Under the pieces are notes generated by a model. The model was not told where the DNA came from, made no database searches, and worked only from the letters and a program-made list of their open reading frames with translations. A stretch of DNA of 14,633 nucleotides. Source: an uncultured Lachnospiraceae bacterium. Lineage in GTDB: Bacteria > Bacillota_A > Clostridia > Lachnospirales > Lachnospiraceae. Made by a program: the position numbers and the translations under genes. Positions 7,925-14,633 of this stretch are shown in pieces. The stretch is from positions 1-14,633 of the forward strand of contig CACXGS010000196.1 of assembly GCA_902767195.1 (NCBI GenBank), in the 5' to 3' direction. Numbering within the stretch: the stretch's first letter is position 1; every line of letters begins with the position of its first letter.

Positions 7925-7935
7925 GGGGACGTAAC

Positions 7936-8961
7936 ATGGAAAAAAACAATGCTCTGATCCTGGCGATCGAGACCTCCTGTGACGAGACTGCAGCCGCCGT
8001 TGTCCGCGGCGGACGGGAGATTTTATCCAATACCATTTATACACAGATCCGGCTTCACACCAAGTTCGGAGGAGTGGTTCCGGAGATCGCCTCGAGAAAA
8101 CACATTGAGAAAATAAATATTGTGATCGAGACTGCCCTGGAGGAAGCGGGAGTAAGCCTGCCTGACATCGATGCCATCGCCGTGACATATGGTCCGGGAC
8201 TGATCGGTGCCCTCCTGGTAGGGGTGGCGGAGGCAAAGGCCATCGCCTATGCCACCGGAAAACCCCTGGTGGGGGTCCATCACATCGAAGGACATATCAA
8301 TGCCAATTATATAGAACATCCGGATCTGGAGCCTCCATTCCTGTGTCTGGTGGCCTCCGGCGGACATTCTCATCTGGTTATGGTCCGGGATTACGGCGTG
8401 TACGAGATCCTGGGAAGAACCAGAGATGACGCTGCAGGGGAAGCATTTGACAAGGTGGCCAGAGCCATCGGCCTGGGCTATCCGGGCGGACCTAAGATTG
8501 ATATGGCAGCCCGGGAGGGAGATCCCCACGCAGTGGAATTCCCCAGAGCAAAGATTGTCGACAACCCCTATGATTTCAGTTTCAGCGGACTGAAATCAGC
8601 CGTGCTGAATTATCTGAACCAGTGTCGGATGAAGGGGGAGGAGATCAATGTTGCTGATGTGGCAGCTTCTTTCCAGAAAGCAGTCGTTGATGTTTTGTGT
8701 GATCATACCCTGGCTGCGGCAAAAGATTATCACATGGACCGTGTCGCCATTGCCGGGGGCGTGGCAGCCAACTCCTGTCTGCGTAATCAGATGGAGACCA
8801 TGTGCCGGAAAGAGGGACTGAAGTTTTATTATCCGTCACCGGTTTATTGTACAGATAACGCAGCCATGATTGGTGTGGCCGGATACTACGAATATCTCCG
8901 GGGTGTGCACCACGGACTTGACTTGAACGCAGTGGCTAATCTCCGGATCGGAGAACGCTAA
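7936..8961 (+). CDS. tsaD: tRNA N6-adenosine threonylcarbamoyltransferase TsaD
   Basis: Catalytic subunit of t6A synthesis: transfers threonylcarbamoyl from threonylcarbamoyl-AMP to A37 of ANN-decoding tRNAs, in complex with TsaB and TsaE, both encoded just upstream. The ATG at 7936 is chosen because AAGGGG (7923-7928) is 7 nt upstream and the protein then begins [18 protein letters not shown]; earlier in-frame codons would overlap rnz. The product is 341 residues, normal for the family. Signatures: [13 protein letters not shown] (11-23), PEIASRKH (49-56), [13 protein letters not shown] (84-96), the metal-binding H116 and H120 in HHIEGH, SGGHSHL (141-147), [10 protein letters not shown] (214-223), [11 protein letters not shown] (273-283) and the third metal ligand D307 in TDNAAMIG. 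Its 11-bp gap from rnz is the widest within the tsaE-tsaD block, and the ispD start is only 12 bp downstream. Confidence 0.98.
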   Translation: MEKNNALILAIETSCDETAAAVVRGGREILSNTIYTQIRLHTKFGGVVPEIASRKHIEKINIVIETALEEAGVSLPDIDAIAVTYGPGLIGALLVGVAEAKAIAYATGKPLVGVHHIEGHINANYIEHPDLEPPFLCLVASGGHSHLVMVRDYGVYEILGRTRDDAAGEAFDKVARAIGLGYPGGPKIDMAAREGDPHAVEFPRAKIVDNPYDFSFSGLKSAVLNYLNQCRMKGEEINVADVAASFQKAVVDVLCDHTLAAAKDYHMDRVAIAGGVAANSCLRNQMETMCRKEGLKFYYPSPVYCTDNAAMIGVAGYYEYLRGVHHGLDLNAVANLRIGER

Positions 8962-8973
8962 TGAGGAATACAG

Positions 8974-9693
8974 ATGAGTAATGAATACAAAAAAGTAACA
9001 GGAATCGTTCTGGCCGGAGGAAGCGGAACACGAATGCATCCGACACGGCAGAAGCTTTATATGAAGCTTTTTGACCGTCCCATATTGACTTATACCATGG
9101 AAGCCTTTGAAAAGAGCAAGGCGGATGAGATTATTCTGGTAGTTTCACCCGGGGAGGAGAAATTTGTCAGAGATTACATCGTGGATGCCAACGGATTGAA
9201 AAAGGTGGTTTCCATCGTGGCCGGAGGAGAGGAACGCTACAGTTCGGTATACCAGGCTCTTCAAAGCATTGAGGAAACGGATTATGTGCTGATCCACGAC
9301 GGGGCCAGGGCATTTATCACGCCGAAGCTGGTGAACCGTTGTATAGAAAATGTAATGAAATATAAGGCCTGCATTGCGGGAATGCCGGCAAAGGATACGA
9401 TTAAAATGGTGGGACAGGACCAGAATGCATTAAGGACGCCACCAAGGAACTCACTTTGGATAGCTCAGACTCCCCAGTGTTTTCTCTTTAGTGAGATTCG
9501 GGATGCCTACGAGGCCATGATGGCAGCCGGAGATACGACCATGACGGATGACGGGATGGTCATGGAGACCTACGGCACAAGAAAAGTGAGAATGATTAAA
9601 GGAAGCTACGACAATATTAAGCTTACAACTCCCGATGACCTGATTCTGGGAGAAAGAATCCTGGCCAGTCGGCGTAAGAGGAGAGCAGAATGA
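8974..9693 (+). CDS. ispD: 2-C-methyl-D-erythritol 4-phosphate cytidylyltransferase IspD
   Basis: Third enzyme of the MEP isoprenoid pathway: MEP + CTP gives CDP-ME and pyrophosphate. The product is 239 residues. The nucleotide-binding loop is LAGGSGTRM (13-21), with the catalytic-type R20 and K27. The K sits in QKLYMKL, where most IspDs have KQFL or KQYL. Next are VAGGEERYSSVYQAL (82-96), VLIHDGARAF (105-114), GMPAKDTIK (136-144), the Arg of TPPRNSLWIAQTPQ (R158) and GSYDNIKLTTPDDL (210-223). GAGGA (8963-8967) is 6 nt upstream of the ATG. The related ribitol-5-phosphate cytidylyltransferase TarI shares these motifs, but no teichoic acid gene (tarJ) is near, so IspD is preferred. No ispF is adjacent. 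The stop overlaps the start of the next gene (ATGA at 9690-9693). Confidence 0.9.
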   Translation: MSNEYKKVTGIVLAGGSGTRMHPTRQKLYMKLFDRPILTYTMEAFEKSKADEIILVVSPGEEKFVRDYIVDANGLKKVVSIVAGGEERYSSVYQALQSIEETDYVLIHDGARAFITPKLVNRCIENVMKYKACIAGMPAKDTIKMVGQDQNALRTPPRNSLWIAQTPQCFLFSEIRDAYEAMMAAGDTTMTDDGMVMETYGTRKVRMIKGSYDNIKLTTPDDLILGERILASRRKRRAE

Positions 9694-11270
9694 TAAAAGA
9701 ACAAGATGGAATTGTTTTTTATGATGAGGATGAACAGATTCCATCCGGGGAAATCGATGAGGATCTGACCCCGGAAGAAGAGGACTCTGATCTTCCGGAA
9801 GAGGATGCAGAGGAAGAAGATTCCCATGATGATCAGGGCAATGGAATCGAACAGTGCAGCATCTGTCACCGGACTGTCAGCCAGGGAGCAACCCTGGTTC
9901 ACATGCCCAACGGCATGAGCATTTGTACAGACTGCATGCAGAAATCCTTTGATTCTTTCGGCAGCGGGTTTGGCGGAAACGGGATCCAGTTCCTGGATCT
10001 GTCCAATCTGGATTTTAACAAGCTCCAGGACATGAACATCGGTGATCTTCTTTCCGGAAACATCGATGCCACAAGACCCAAGGCCAAGAAGGCCAAGAAG
10101 AAGAAAAAGAAGAAGAAAAAACATCAGGAGTCACCGCTGACCATGAAGTCCATCCCTGCACCCCACAAGATCAGGGAGCAGCTGGATGAATATGTGATCG
10201 GTCAGGACTACGCCAAAAAGGTGATGTCGGTGGCAGTATATAATCATTACAAGCGTGTCATCACCAACACCATGGATGAGATTGAGATCGATAAGTCCAA
10301 CATGCTCATGATCGGTCCCACCGGCTGCGGCAAGACCCACATGGTCCGGACTCTGGCCCGCATGTTAAATGTGCCCCTGGCCATATGCGACGCCACGTCC
10401 CTGACGGAAGCCGGCTATATCGGTGACGATGTGGAAAGTGTCTTAAGCAAGCTGCTGGCCAATGCCGACAATGATGTGGACAAGGCGGAGACGGGTATCA
10501 TTTTCATTGACGAGATTGACAAGATCGCCAAGAAACAGAATACCACCAGCCGGGATGTCAGCGGAGAGTCTGTCCAGCAGGGACTGCTTAAGCTCCTGGA
10601 GGGGGCTGAAGTGGAAGTCCCCGTAGGCGCCAGCTCCAAGAATGCCATGGTGCCGACCGTGGTTATGAACACCAGGAATATCCTTTTTATCTGCGGCGGC
10701 GCATTTCCTGATCTGGAAAAGATCGTCAAAGAGCGGATGACAAAGAATTCTTCCATGGGATTCGGCGGCCAGCTTAAGGATCGCTACGATGATGAAAAAG
10801 ATATGCTTCAGTATGTGACAGTAGAGGATATCCGCAAGTTCGGTATGATTCCGGAGTTTATCGGAAGACTGCCGGTGATCTTTACCTTGAGCCCCCTGAA
10901 GCGGGAGATGATGGTTGATATCCTTACGAAGCCTAAAAATGCCATCCTGAAACAGTACCAGAAGCTGCTTGCCCTGGATGAAGTGGATCTGCAGTTTGAG
11001 GAGGGAGCCCTCTATGCCATCGCGGATCTGGCCATGGAGAAGGACACCGGAGCCCGGGCTCTTCGGGCAATCATCGAGAAGATCATGCTGGATATCATGT
11101 ACGAGATTCCCAAGGACGACAATATCGGGCGGGTGACCATCACCGAGGACTATGTCCGCAACAACGGACTTCCCCTGATCGAGATGAGGCAGTATCTGGC
11201 ACATCAGCAGAAATACATAGAATCCGGAGAGAAAGAGGAGCCTTCCCCTGACATTTCTCCATTGACATAA
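9690..11270 (+). CDS. ClpX-like AAA+ unfoldase, divergent paralogue with extended N-terminus
   Basis: AAA+ ATPase of the ClpX family, which unfolds proteins and may feed them to ClpP. The product is 526 residues against about 410-430 for usual ClpX. Residues 1-53 are an acidic extension; 56-82 hold a zinc-finger-like CxxC-X19-CxxC (C56, C59, C79, C82); 90-130 is a Gly/Asp/Asn/Leu-rich linker; 131-144 is a Lys/Ala stretch ending in nine Lys in a row. The AAA+ module starts near 155 (IREQLDEYVIGQDYAKK) and has Walker A GPTGCGKT (209-216), pore-1 loop GYIG (242-245; usually GYVG), Walker B IIFIDEID (270-277), box VII EFIGRLPV (389-396, R393) and sensor 2 GARALR (454-459). The RKH loop (usual GGRKHP) is missing: residues 310-325 read PVGASSKNAM and onward. 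The ClpP-contact loop is MGF (356-358), not IGF or LGF. No clpP or tig is next to it. ATG overlaps the ispD stop. Confidence 0.88.
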   Translation: MIKEQDGIVFYDEDEQIPSGEIDEDLTPEEEDSDLPEEDAEEEDSHDDQGNGIEQCSICHRTVSQGATLVHMPNGMSICTDCMQKSFDSFGSGFGGNGIQFLDLSNLDFNKLQDMNIGDLLSGNIDATRPKAKKAKKKKKKKKKHQESPLTMKSIPAPHKIREQLDEYVIGQDYAKKVMSVAVYNHYKRVITNTMDEIEIDKSNMLMIGPTGCGKTHMVRTLARMLNVPLAICDATSLTEAGYIGDDVESVLSKLLANADNDVDKAETGIIFIDEIDKIAKKQNTTSRDVSGESVQQGLLKLLEGAEVEVPVGASSKNAMVPTVVMNTRNILFICGGAFPDLEKIVKERMTKNSSMGFGGQLKDRYDDEKDMLQYVTVEDIRKFGMIPEFIGRLPVIFTLSPLKREMMVDILTKPKNAILKQYQKLLALDEVDLQFEEGALYAIADLAMEKDTGARALRAIIEKIMLDIMYEIPKDDNIGRVTITEDYVRNNGLPLIEMRQYLAHQQKYIESGEKEEPSPDISPLT

Positions 11271-11290
11271 GAAGTTTTTTTCTTTATTAT
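11262..11290 (+). promoter_or_regulatory. Sigma-A type promoter for ilvBN(-proA), -35 box overlapping the clpX-like 3' end
   Basis: TTGACA (11262-11267), 17-nt spacer, TATTAT (11285-11290): a consensus -35 and a near-consensus -10 at ideal spacing. TTGACA is also the last two codons (Leu-Thr) of the clpX-like gene, just before its TAA stop. The region after it is markedly AT-rich compared with the rest of the window. A start near 11297 would give a leader of about 47 nt ahead of ilvB, too short for a T-box or a peptide attenuator. Confidence 0.75.
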
Positions 11291-11343
11291 ATTTTTTAAT
11301 TGTGAATAATTATTAAAGGACAATCGCGGAGGATTTTGGAATC

Positions 11344-13077
11344 ATGAAGATAACAGGGAATCAGCTGTTTGCGACGGCGATGAAAAAAGAGGGAGTTGAT
11401 ACGATCTTTGCCTATCCGGGCGGTATGGTCGTCAACCTTCTGGATGCACTGCATGATGCCCACGGGATCGATCTGGTCCTGCCCCGGCACGAGCAGGGAC
11501 TGATCCATGCGGCAGACGGATATGCCAGAGCCACCGGCAAGGTGGGCGTCTGTCTGGTGACCAGCGGCCCGGGAGCGACGAATCTTGTTACAGGTATTGC
11601 CAATGCCAACTATGACAGCATTCCCCTGGTTTGTTTTACCGGCCAGGTGCCGGAACATCTGATCGGAAATGACGCTTTTCAGGAAGTGGACATTGTAGGT
11701 ATCACCAGAAATGTGGCGAAATTTGTCATCATGGTACGGGACCGTGAGATGCTGGCCCAGAGGATCAAGGAAGCCTTCTACATCGCCAGAAGCGGGAAAC
11801 CGGGACCGGTCCTTGTGGATCTGCCGACGGATGTTATGGCAGAGCTGGGCTCCACGTCCTATCCCACAAGTATTTCCATCCGGGGATACAAACCCAATAA
11901 GAGTGTACATATGGGGCAGCTGAAGAAGGCCATCGCCCTGCTGAAAAAGGCAAAGAAACCCATCTTTCTTCTGGGAGGCGGCGTGAATATCGCCGGTGCC
12001 CAGGAGGAAATGACCCAGCTTGTGGACAAGCTGAATATTCCCGTGGTCACTTCTGTGATGGGCAGGGGAGCCATCGCCACAGACCATCCTCTTTTTATCG
12101 GAGATATCGGCATGCATGGTTCCTATGCGGCCAATCGCTGTGCCAACGAATGTGATCTCATGTTTACCATCGGCTGCCGGTTCGGAGACCGTGTAACCGG
12201 CGATATAGAGAGTTTTGCTCCCAATGCCAAGATCGTCCATATCGATATCGAGGCTGCTTCCATCTCCAGAAATATCACGGTGGATATCCCCATCGTGGCG
12301 GAGGCGAAGGCGGCCATCATCAAGATTCTGGAGCACACCAAGCCCATGACCCACACCAGGTGGATCAGCGAGATCAGGGGATGGAATGAAGAGCATCCTC
12401 TGAAGATGAAAGTGCGTTCCGGCGTCAGCCCTGAGACCATCATCCGGACACTGAACGAGTTGTACGCTGACCGGGATACCATTTTTACAACGGACGTAGG
12501 ACAGCATCAGATGTGGGCTTCCCAGTACCTGAAACTGGATGCCACCCACAGGATGATCCAGAGCGGCGGTCTGGGGACCATGGGATTCGGACTTCCCTCA
12601 GCCATCGGAGCCGCCATCGGACAACCGGATAAGTCAGTGGTATCCATTAACGGAGACGGCGGTTTTCAGATGAATATCCAGGAGATGGCAACAGCAGTGT
12701 GTCAGGAGCTTCCTCTGGTGAACATTATATTTAATAATGAGAAGCTTGGTATGGTGCGGCAGATGCAGAACCTTTTCCTGAAGAAACGATACACCATAAC
12801 CTGTCTCCGCCGTCACAAGAGCTGCCGGGGCCAGTGCGGCAGGCCGGGCTTTGAGTGTCCGCCCTATGCTCCCGAGTTTGTAAAGATCGCGGAAGCCTAC
12901 GGTTCAAAGGGATGGCTGGTTACTGAGGACAGTCAGCTTAAAGATACTATTCTGGAAGCCAGAGCCTACGCCGAGGAGCACAGGATGCCGGTCATCATCG
13001 AGTGCAGTGTGTCACCGGATGAGCTGGTTCTTCCCATGATCAAGGGCGGAGCATCCTTTGATGACATGCTGTTATAG
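11344..13077 (+). CDS. ilvB: Acetohydroxyacid (acetolactate) synthase large subunit, with four-cysteine insert
   Basis: Thiamine diphosphate enzyme for the first common step of branched-chain amino acid synthesis: two pyruvates give acetolactate, or pyruvate plus 2-ketobutyrate gives acetohydroxybutyrate. The product is 577 residues. Seen: the catalytic Glu (E50) in PRHEQG, SGPGATNL (74-81), GKPGPVLVDLP (TPP/FAD-binding regions), and the ThDP-binding motif starting GDGGFQMN (437-444) with NN at 464-465. The adjacent ilvN marks it as the anabolic enzyme and not a catabolic AlsS. Two oddities: M474 in GMVRQMQ stands where many enzymes have Trp, and after KKRYTIT there is an insert with C487, C494, C498 and C505 before PPYAPEFVKIAEAYG. 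GGAGGA (11328-11333) precedes the ATG by 10 nt, and the gene has its own promoter upstream. Confidence 0.96.
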   Translation: MKITGNQLFATAMKKEGVDTIFAYPGGMVVNLLDALHDAHGIDLVLPRHEQGLIHAADGYARATGKVGVCLVTSGPGATNLVTGIANANYDSIPLVCFTGQVPEHLIGNDAFQEVDIVGITRNVAKFVIMVRDREMLAQRIKEAFYIARSGKPGPVLVDLPTDVMAELGSTSYPTSISIRGYKPNKSVHMGQLKKAIALLKKAKKPIFLLGGGVNIAGAQEEMTQLVDKLNIPVVTSVMGRGAIATDHPLFIGDIGMHGSYAANRCANECDLMFTIGCRFGDRVTGDIESFAPNAKIVHIDIEAASISRNITVDIPIVAEAKAAIIKILEHTKPMTHTRWISEIRGWNEEHPLKMKVRSGVSPETIIRTLNELYADRDTIFTTDVGQHQMWASQYLKLDATHRMIQSGGLGTMGFGLPSAIGAAIGQPDKSVVSINGDGGFQMNIQEMATAVCQELPLVNIIFNNEKLGMVRQMQNLFLKKRYTITCLRRHKSCRGQCGRPGFECPPYAPEFVKIAEAYGSKGWLVTEDSQLKDTILEARAYAEEHRMPVIIECSVSPDELVLPMIKGGASFDDMLL

Positions 13078-13091
13078 GAGGGATATCGGTT

Positions 13092-13610
13092 ATGAGAGAA
13101 AACAGAAAAATCAAGAAAAAACGCTGGATATCCATGTATGTGGAGAACCGGATCGGTGTCCTTGCCCGTATTTCCGGCATGATGTCCGGCAAATCCTATA
13201 ACATTACCAGTATCACGGTGGGAGAGACAGAAGACCCCACCATCTCCCGTATGACCATCGGCCTCTCTTCGGATGATGCCACCTTTGAGCAGATTAAAAA
13301 GCAGCTGAACCGCTGTGTGGAAGTCATCAAGCTCAACGATATCACAGATGCTTCGGCCCATATGAAGGAGATCCTCTTTGTCAAAGTCCATAACTGCAGT
13401 GATATGGATAAAGAGGAGGTTTTCCGGATCGCCCAGGTATTCAAATCGAGAATCATTGATTACGGCGTGACATCCCTCCTGCTTCAGTGTGTTGCCACGG
13501 AGGGGAGAAATAACGACCTGATCGCCCTTCTCAAGAAACGCTTCGAGAATATCGAGGTCGTCCGGGGAGGAATCGTTGCCATTGAATCCATCAGTAAAAT
13601 TGACCGATGA
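13092..13610 (+). CDS. ilvN: Acetohydroxyacid synthase small (regulatory) subunit
   Basis: Regulatory subunit that activates IlvB and gives valine feedback inhibition. The product is 172 residues. It starts MRENRKIKKKRW, a basic lead, then the ACT domain (about 11-90) with MYVENRIGVLARISGMM and YNITSITVGETEDPTISRM (36-54). By alignment with E. coli IlvH, valine-site residues N11, G14 and N29 correspond to N19, G22 and N37 here, so feedback binding is likely kept. The usual PG of NxPGVL is IG, and RG before YNI is KS. The C-terminal domain (about 92-165) has MKEILFVKVHN and VVRGGIVAIES. AGGAGG (13076-13081) overlaps the ilvB stop and lies 10 nt before the ATG; the gap between genes is 14 bp, so the two subunits are co-translated from one message. 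Confidence 0.96.
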   Translation: MRENRKIKKKRWISMYVENRIGVLARISGMMSGKSYNITSITVGETEDPTISRMTIGLSSDDATFEQIKKQLNRCVEVIKLNDITDASAHMKEILFVKVHNCSDMDKEEVFRIAQVFKSRIIDYGVTSLLLQCVATEGRNNDLIALLKKRFENIEVVRGGIVAIESISKIDR

Positions 13611-13624
13611 CCAGGAGGCTTATT

Positions 13625-14633
13625 ATGAAAATTAAAGAAGAAGCCCATAAAATGAAAATGGTATCCCCCAGGCTGGCCGCCTCTTCTGAGGAAGAGAGAA
13701 ACAGAGCCCTTGAAGCGGTTGCAAAAGCCCTGGAGGAAGCCCGGGACGAGATCTTTGCCGCCAACCGGGAGGATCTGGCCAGAGCAAAAGAAGAAGGAAT
13801 CTCCGATGCGGTATATAAACGGCTCAAGTTCGATGAAGGAAAGTTAAAGGCAGTGATCGAGGGCATCCATCAGCTTGTCCGCCTTCCGGATCCGGTGGGA
13901 AGAACCCTCCTGAAACGGGAGATGGATGAGGGACTGGTGCTGGAGAAGATATCCTGCCCCATCGGCGTTATCGGGGTGATTTTTGAAGCAAGGCCCGACG
14001 CCCTTGTCCAGATTTCCTCTCTCTGCATCAAGAGCGGCAACTGCGCTGTCTTAAAGGGCGGAAAGGAAACCAGGACCACCAACAAGGTACTTTTTGATAT
14101 TATTTATAAAAGTGTTGTGGATGCGGGTCTCCCCGAGGGCTGCATGCTCCAGGCCGAGCTTCACAACGAGATCGATGAACTGCTGGAATGCGAGAAGGAT
14201 GTGGATCTGCTGATTCCCAGAGGATCCAACCGCTTTGTCCAGTATATCATGAACAATACAAAGATTCCTGTCATGGGACATGCAGATGGTGTCTGCCATG
14301 TCTATGTCCACAAAGATGCAGACCCTGACAAGGCCATCCCGATTATTCTGGATGCCAAGCTTCAGTATACAGCTGCCTGCAATGCGGCGGAGACTCTGCT
14401 GGTGGACCGCAGCCTGGCGGAGAGCTTTCTGCCGGTGGCCGCTGCCCGCCTTAAGGAGGCCGGAGTGACTCTCAGGGGCACGGCGGAAGTGGCCGGGTTC
14501 ATCGAAGCCGAGACCATGCCGGATGAAGAATTCCACAGAGAGTACCTGGAGCCGGTACTTTCTCTTAAGCTTGTCGACGGCGTGGAAGAGGCGGTGGACC
14601 ATATCAACCGCTACGGGTCTCACCACACGGATG
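13625..14633 (+). CDS. proA: Gamma-glutamyl phosphate reductase ProA (3' end cut by window edge)
   Basis: NADPH-dependent reductase of proline synthesis: gamma-glutamyl phosphate to glutamate-5-semialdehyde. ATG at 13625 has AGGAGG (13613-13618) 6 nt upstream. The frame is open to the window end: 336 complete codons, about 80 short of the usual length near 415. Aldehyde-dehydrogenase-fold signatures: PIGVIGVIFEARPDALVQI, VLKGGKET, LIPRGSNRFVQYI, and the catalytic Cys (residue 252, codon at 14378) in AACNAAETLLV (ProA usually has CNAMETLLV). The visible end reads NRYGSHHTD, also a ProA hallmark. It follows ilvN by 14 bp and is probably on the ilvBN message. proB, the kinase that supplies its substrate, is not upstream. 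Confidence 0.96.
   Translation, partial: MKIKEEAHKMKMVSPRLAASSEEERNRALEAVAKALEEARDEIFAANREDLARAKEEGISDAVYKRLKFDEGKLKAVIEGIHQLVRLPDPVGRTLLKREMDEGLVLEKISCPIGVIGVIFEARPDALVQISSLCIKSGNCAVLKGGKETRTTNKVLFDIIYKSVVDAGLPEGCMLQAELHNEIDELLECEKDVDLLIPRGSNRFVQYIMNNTKIPVMGHADGVCHVYVHKDADPDKAIPIILDAKLQYTAACNAAETLLVDRSLAESFLPVAAARLKEAGVTLRGTAEVAGFIEAETMPDEEFHREYLEPVLSLKLVDGVEEAVDHINRYGSHHTD

Noticed and set aside
7792..7935. Longer N-terminus for TsaD starting within rnz
   Set aside because: These codons overlap conserved RNase Z sequence; the ATG at 7936 with AAGGGG gives the normal TsaD length.
10104..10122. A-rich AAA/AAG run in the ClpX-like gene as a programmed -1 frameshift site
   Set aside because: The heptamer AAAAAAC occurs, but zero-frame codons are AAA AAA CAT, which is the wrong phase for X-XXY-YYZ slippage; the frame continues normally through the AAA+ domain.
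11229..11284. Intrinsic terminator after the clpX-like gene (GAGAAA...TTTCTC followed later by a T run)
   Set aside because: The stem is 6 weak pairs with a 19-nt loop and lies over 10 nt before the T run, so it does not form a terminator.
11296..11316. AT-rich imperfect palindrome (TTAAT N11 ATTAA) near the expected ilvB transcription start as a CodY or other operator
   Set aside because: Only five outer pairs match, in AT-rich DNA where this is common, and agreement with the CodY consensus is poor.

Overview
The window is a gene-dense, moderately GC-rich piece of bacterial chromosome. Every supported gene lies on the + strand, and spacing is very tight: most neighbours overlap or sit within 25 bp. 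The gene set, the secA-prfB pairing, strong AGGAGG-type ribosome-binding sites and the protein sequence styles (clostridial RNase Z, clostridial AHAS) suggest a member of the Clostridia. Lachnospiraceae is the best guess, by inference and not proof. There are no tRNA or rRNA genes, insertion sequences, phage genes or CRISPR arrays, so this is core chromosome.

Layout. (1) 1-4657: the 3' half of secA, a 12-bp hairpin with a short T tract, then prfB (release factor 2, without the programmed frameshift) and tex (S1-domain RNA-binding protein). (2) 4679-8961: a small two-helix membrane protein with a YcxB-like C-terminal part, then a tRNA-related block tsaE-tsaB-rimI-rnz-tsaD with overlapping or nearly abutting frames. 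TsaE, TsaB and TsaD make the t6A37 modification of tRNA, RimI acetylates ribosomal protein S18 and RNase Z trims tRNA 3' ends. tsaC, which makes the threonylcarbamoyl-AMP substrate, is not here. (3) 8974-11270: ispD (MEP isoprenoid pathway), whose stop overlaps the start of an unusual ClpX-like unfoldase. (4) 11262-14633: a good sigma-A promoter whose -35 box is the last two codons of the clpX-like gene, then ilvB-ilvN (acetohydroxyacid synthase) and proA, which runs off the right edge.

The genes are largely housekeeping, and no wholly new multi-gene system is visible. The points most worth a second look are inside known families: a ClpX paralogue with an acidic N-terminal arm, a poly-lysine linker, no RKH loop and an MGF (not IGF/LGF) ClpP loop; an AHAS large subunit with a symmetric four-cysteine insert (C-X6-C-X3-C-X6-C) and Met where the specificity-determining Trp usually sits; a perfect inverted repeat that encodes the poly-Ala tail of RimI just upstream of rnz; and a terminator-like hairpin so close to prfB that no promoter fits between them.
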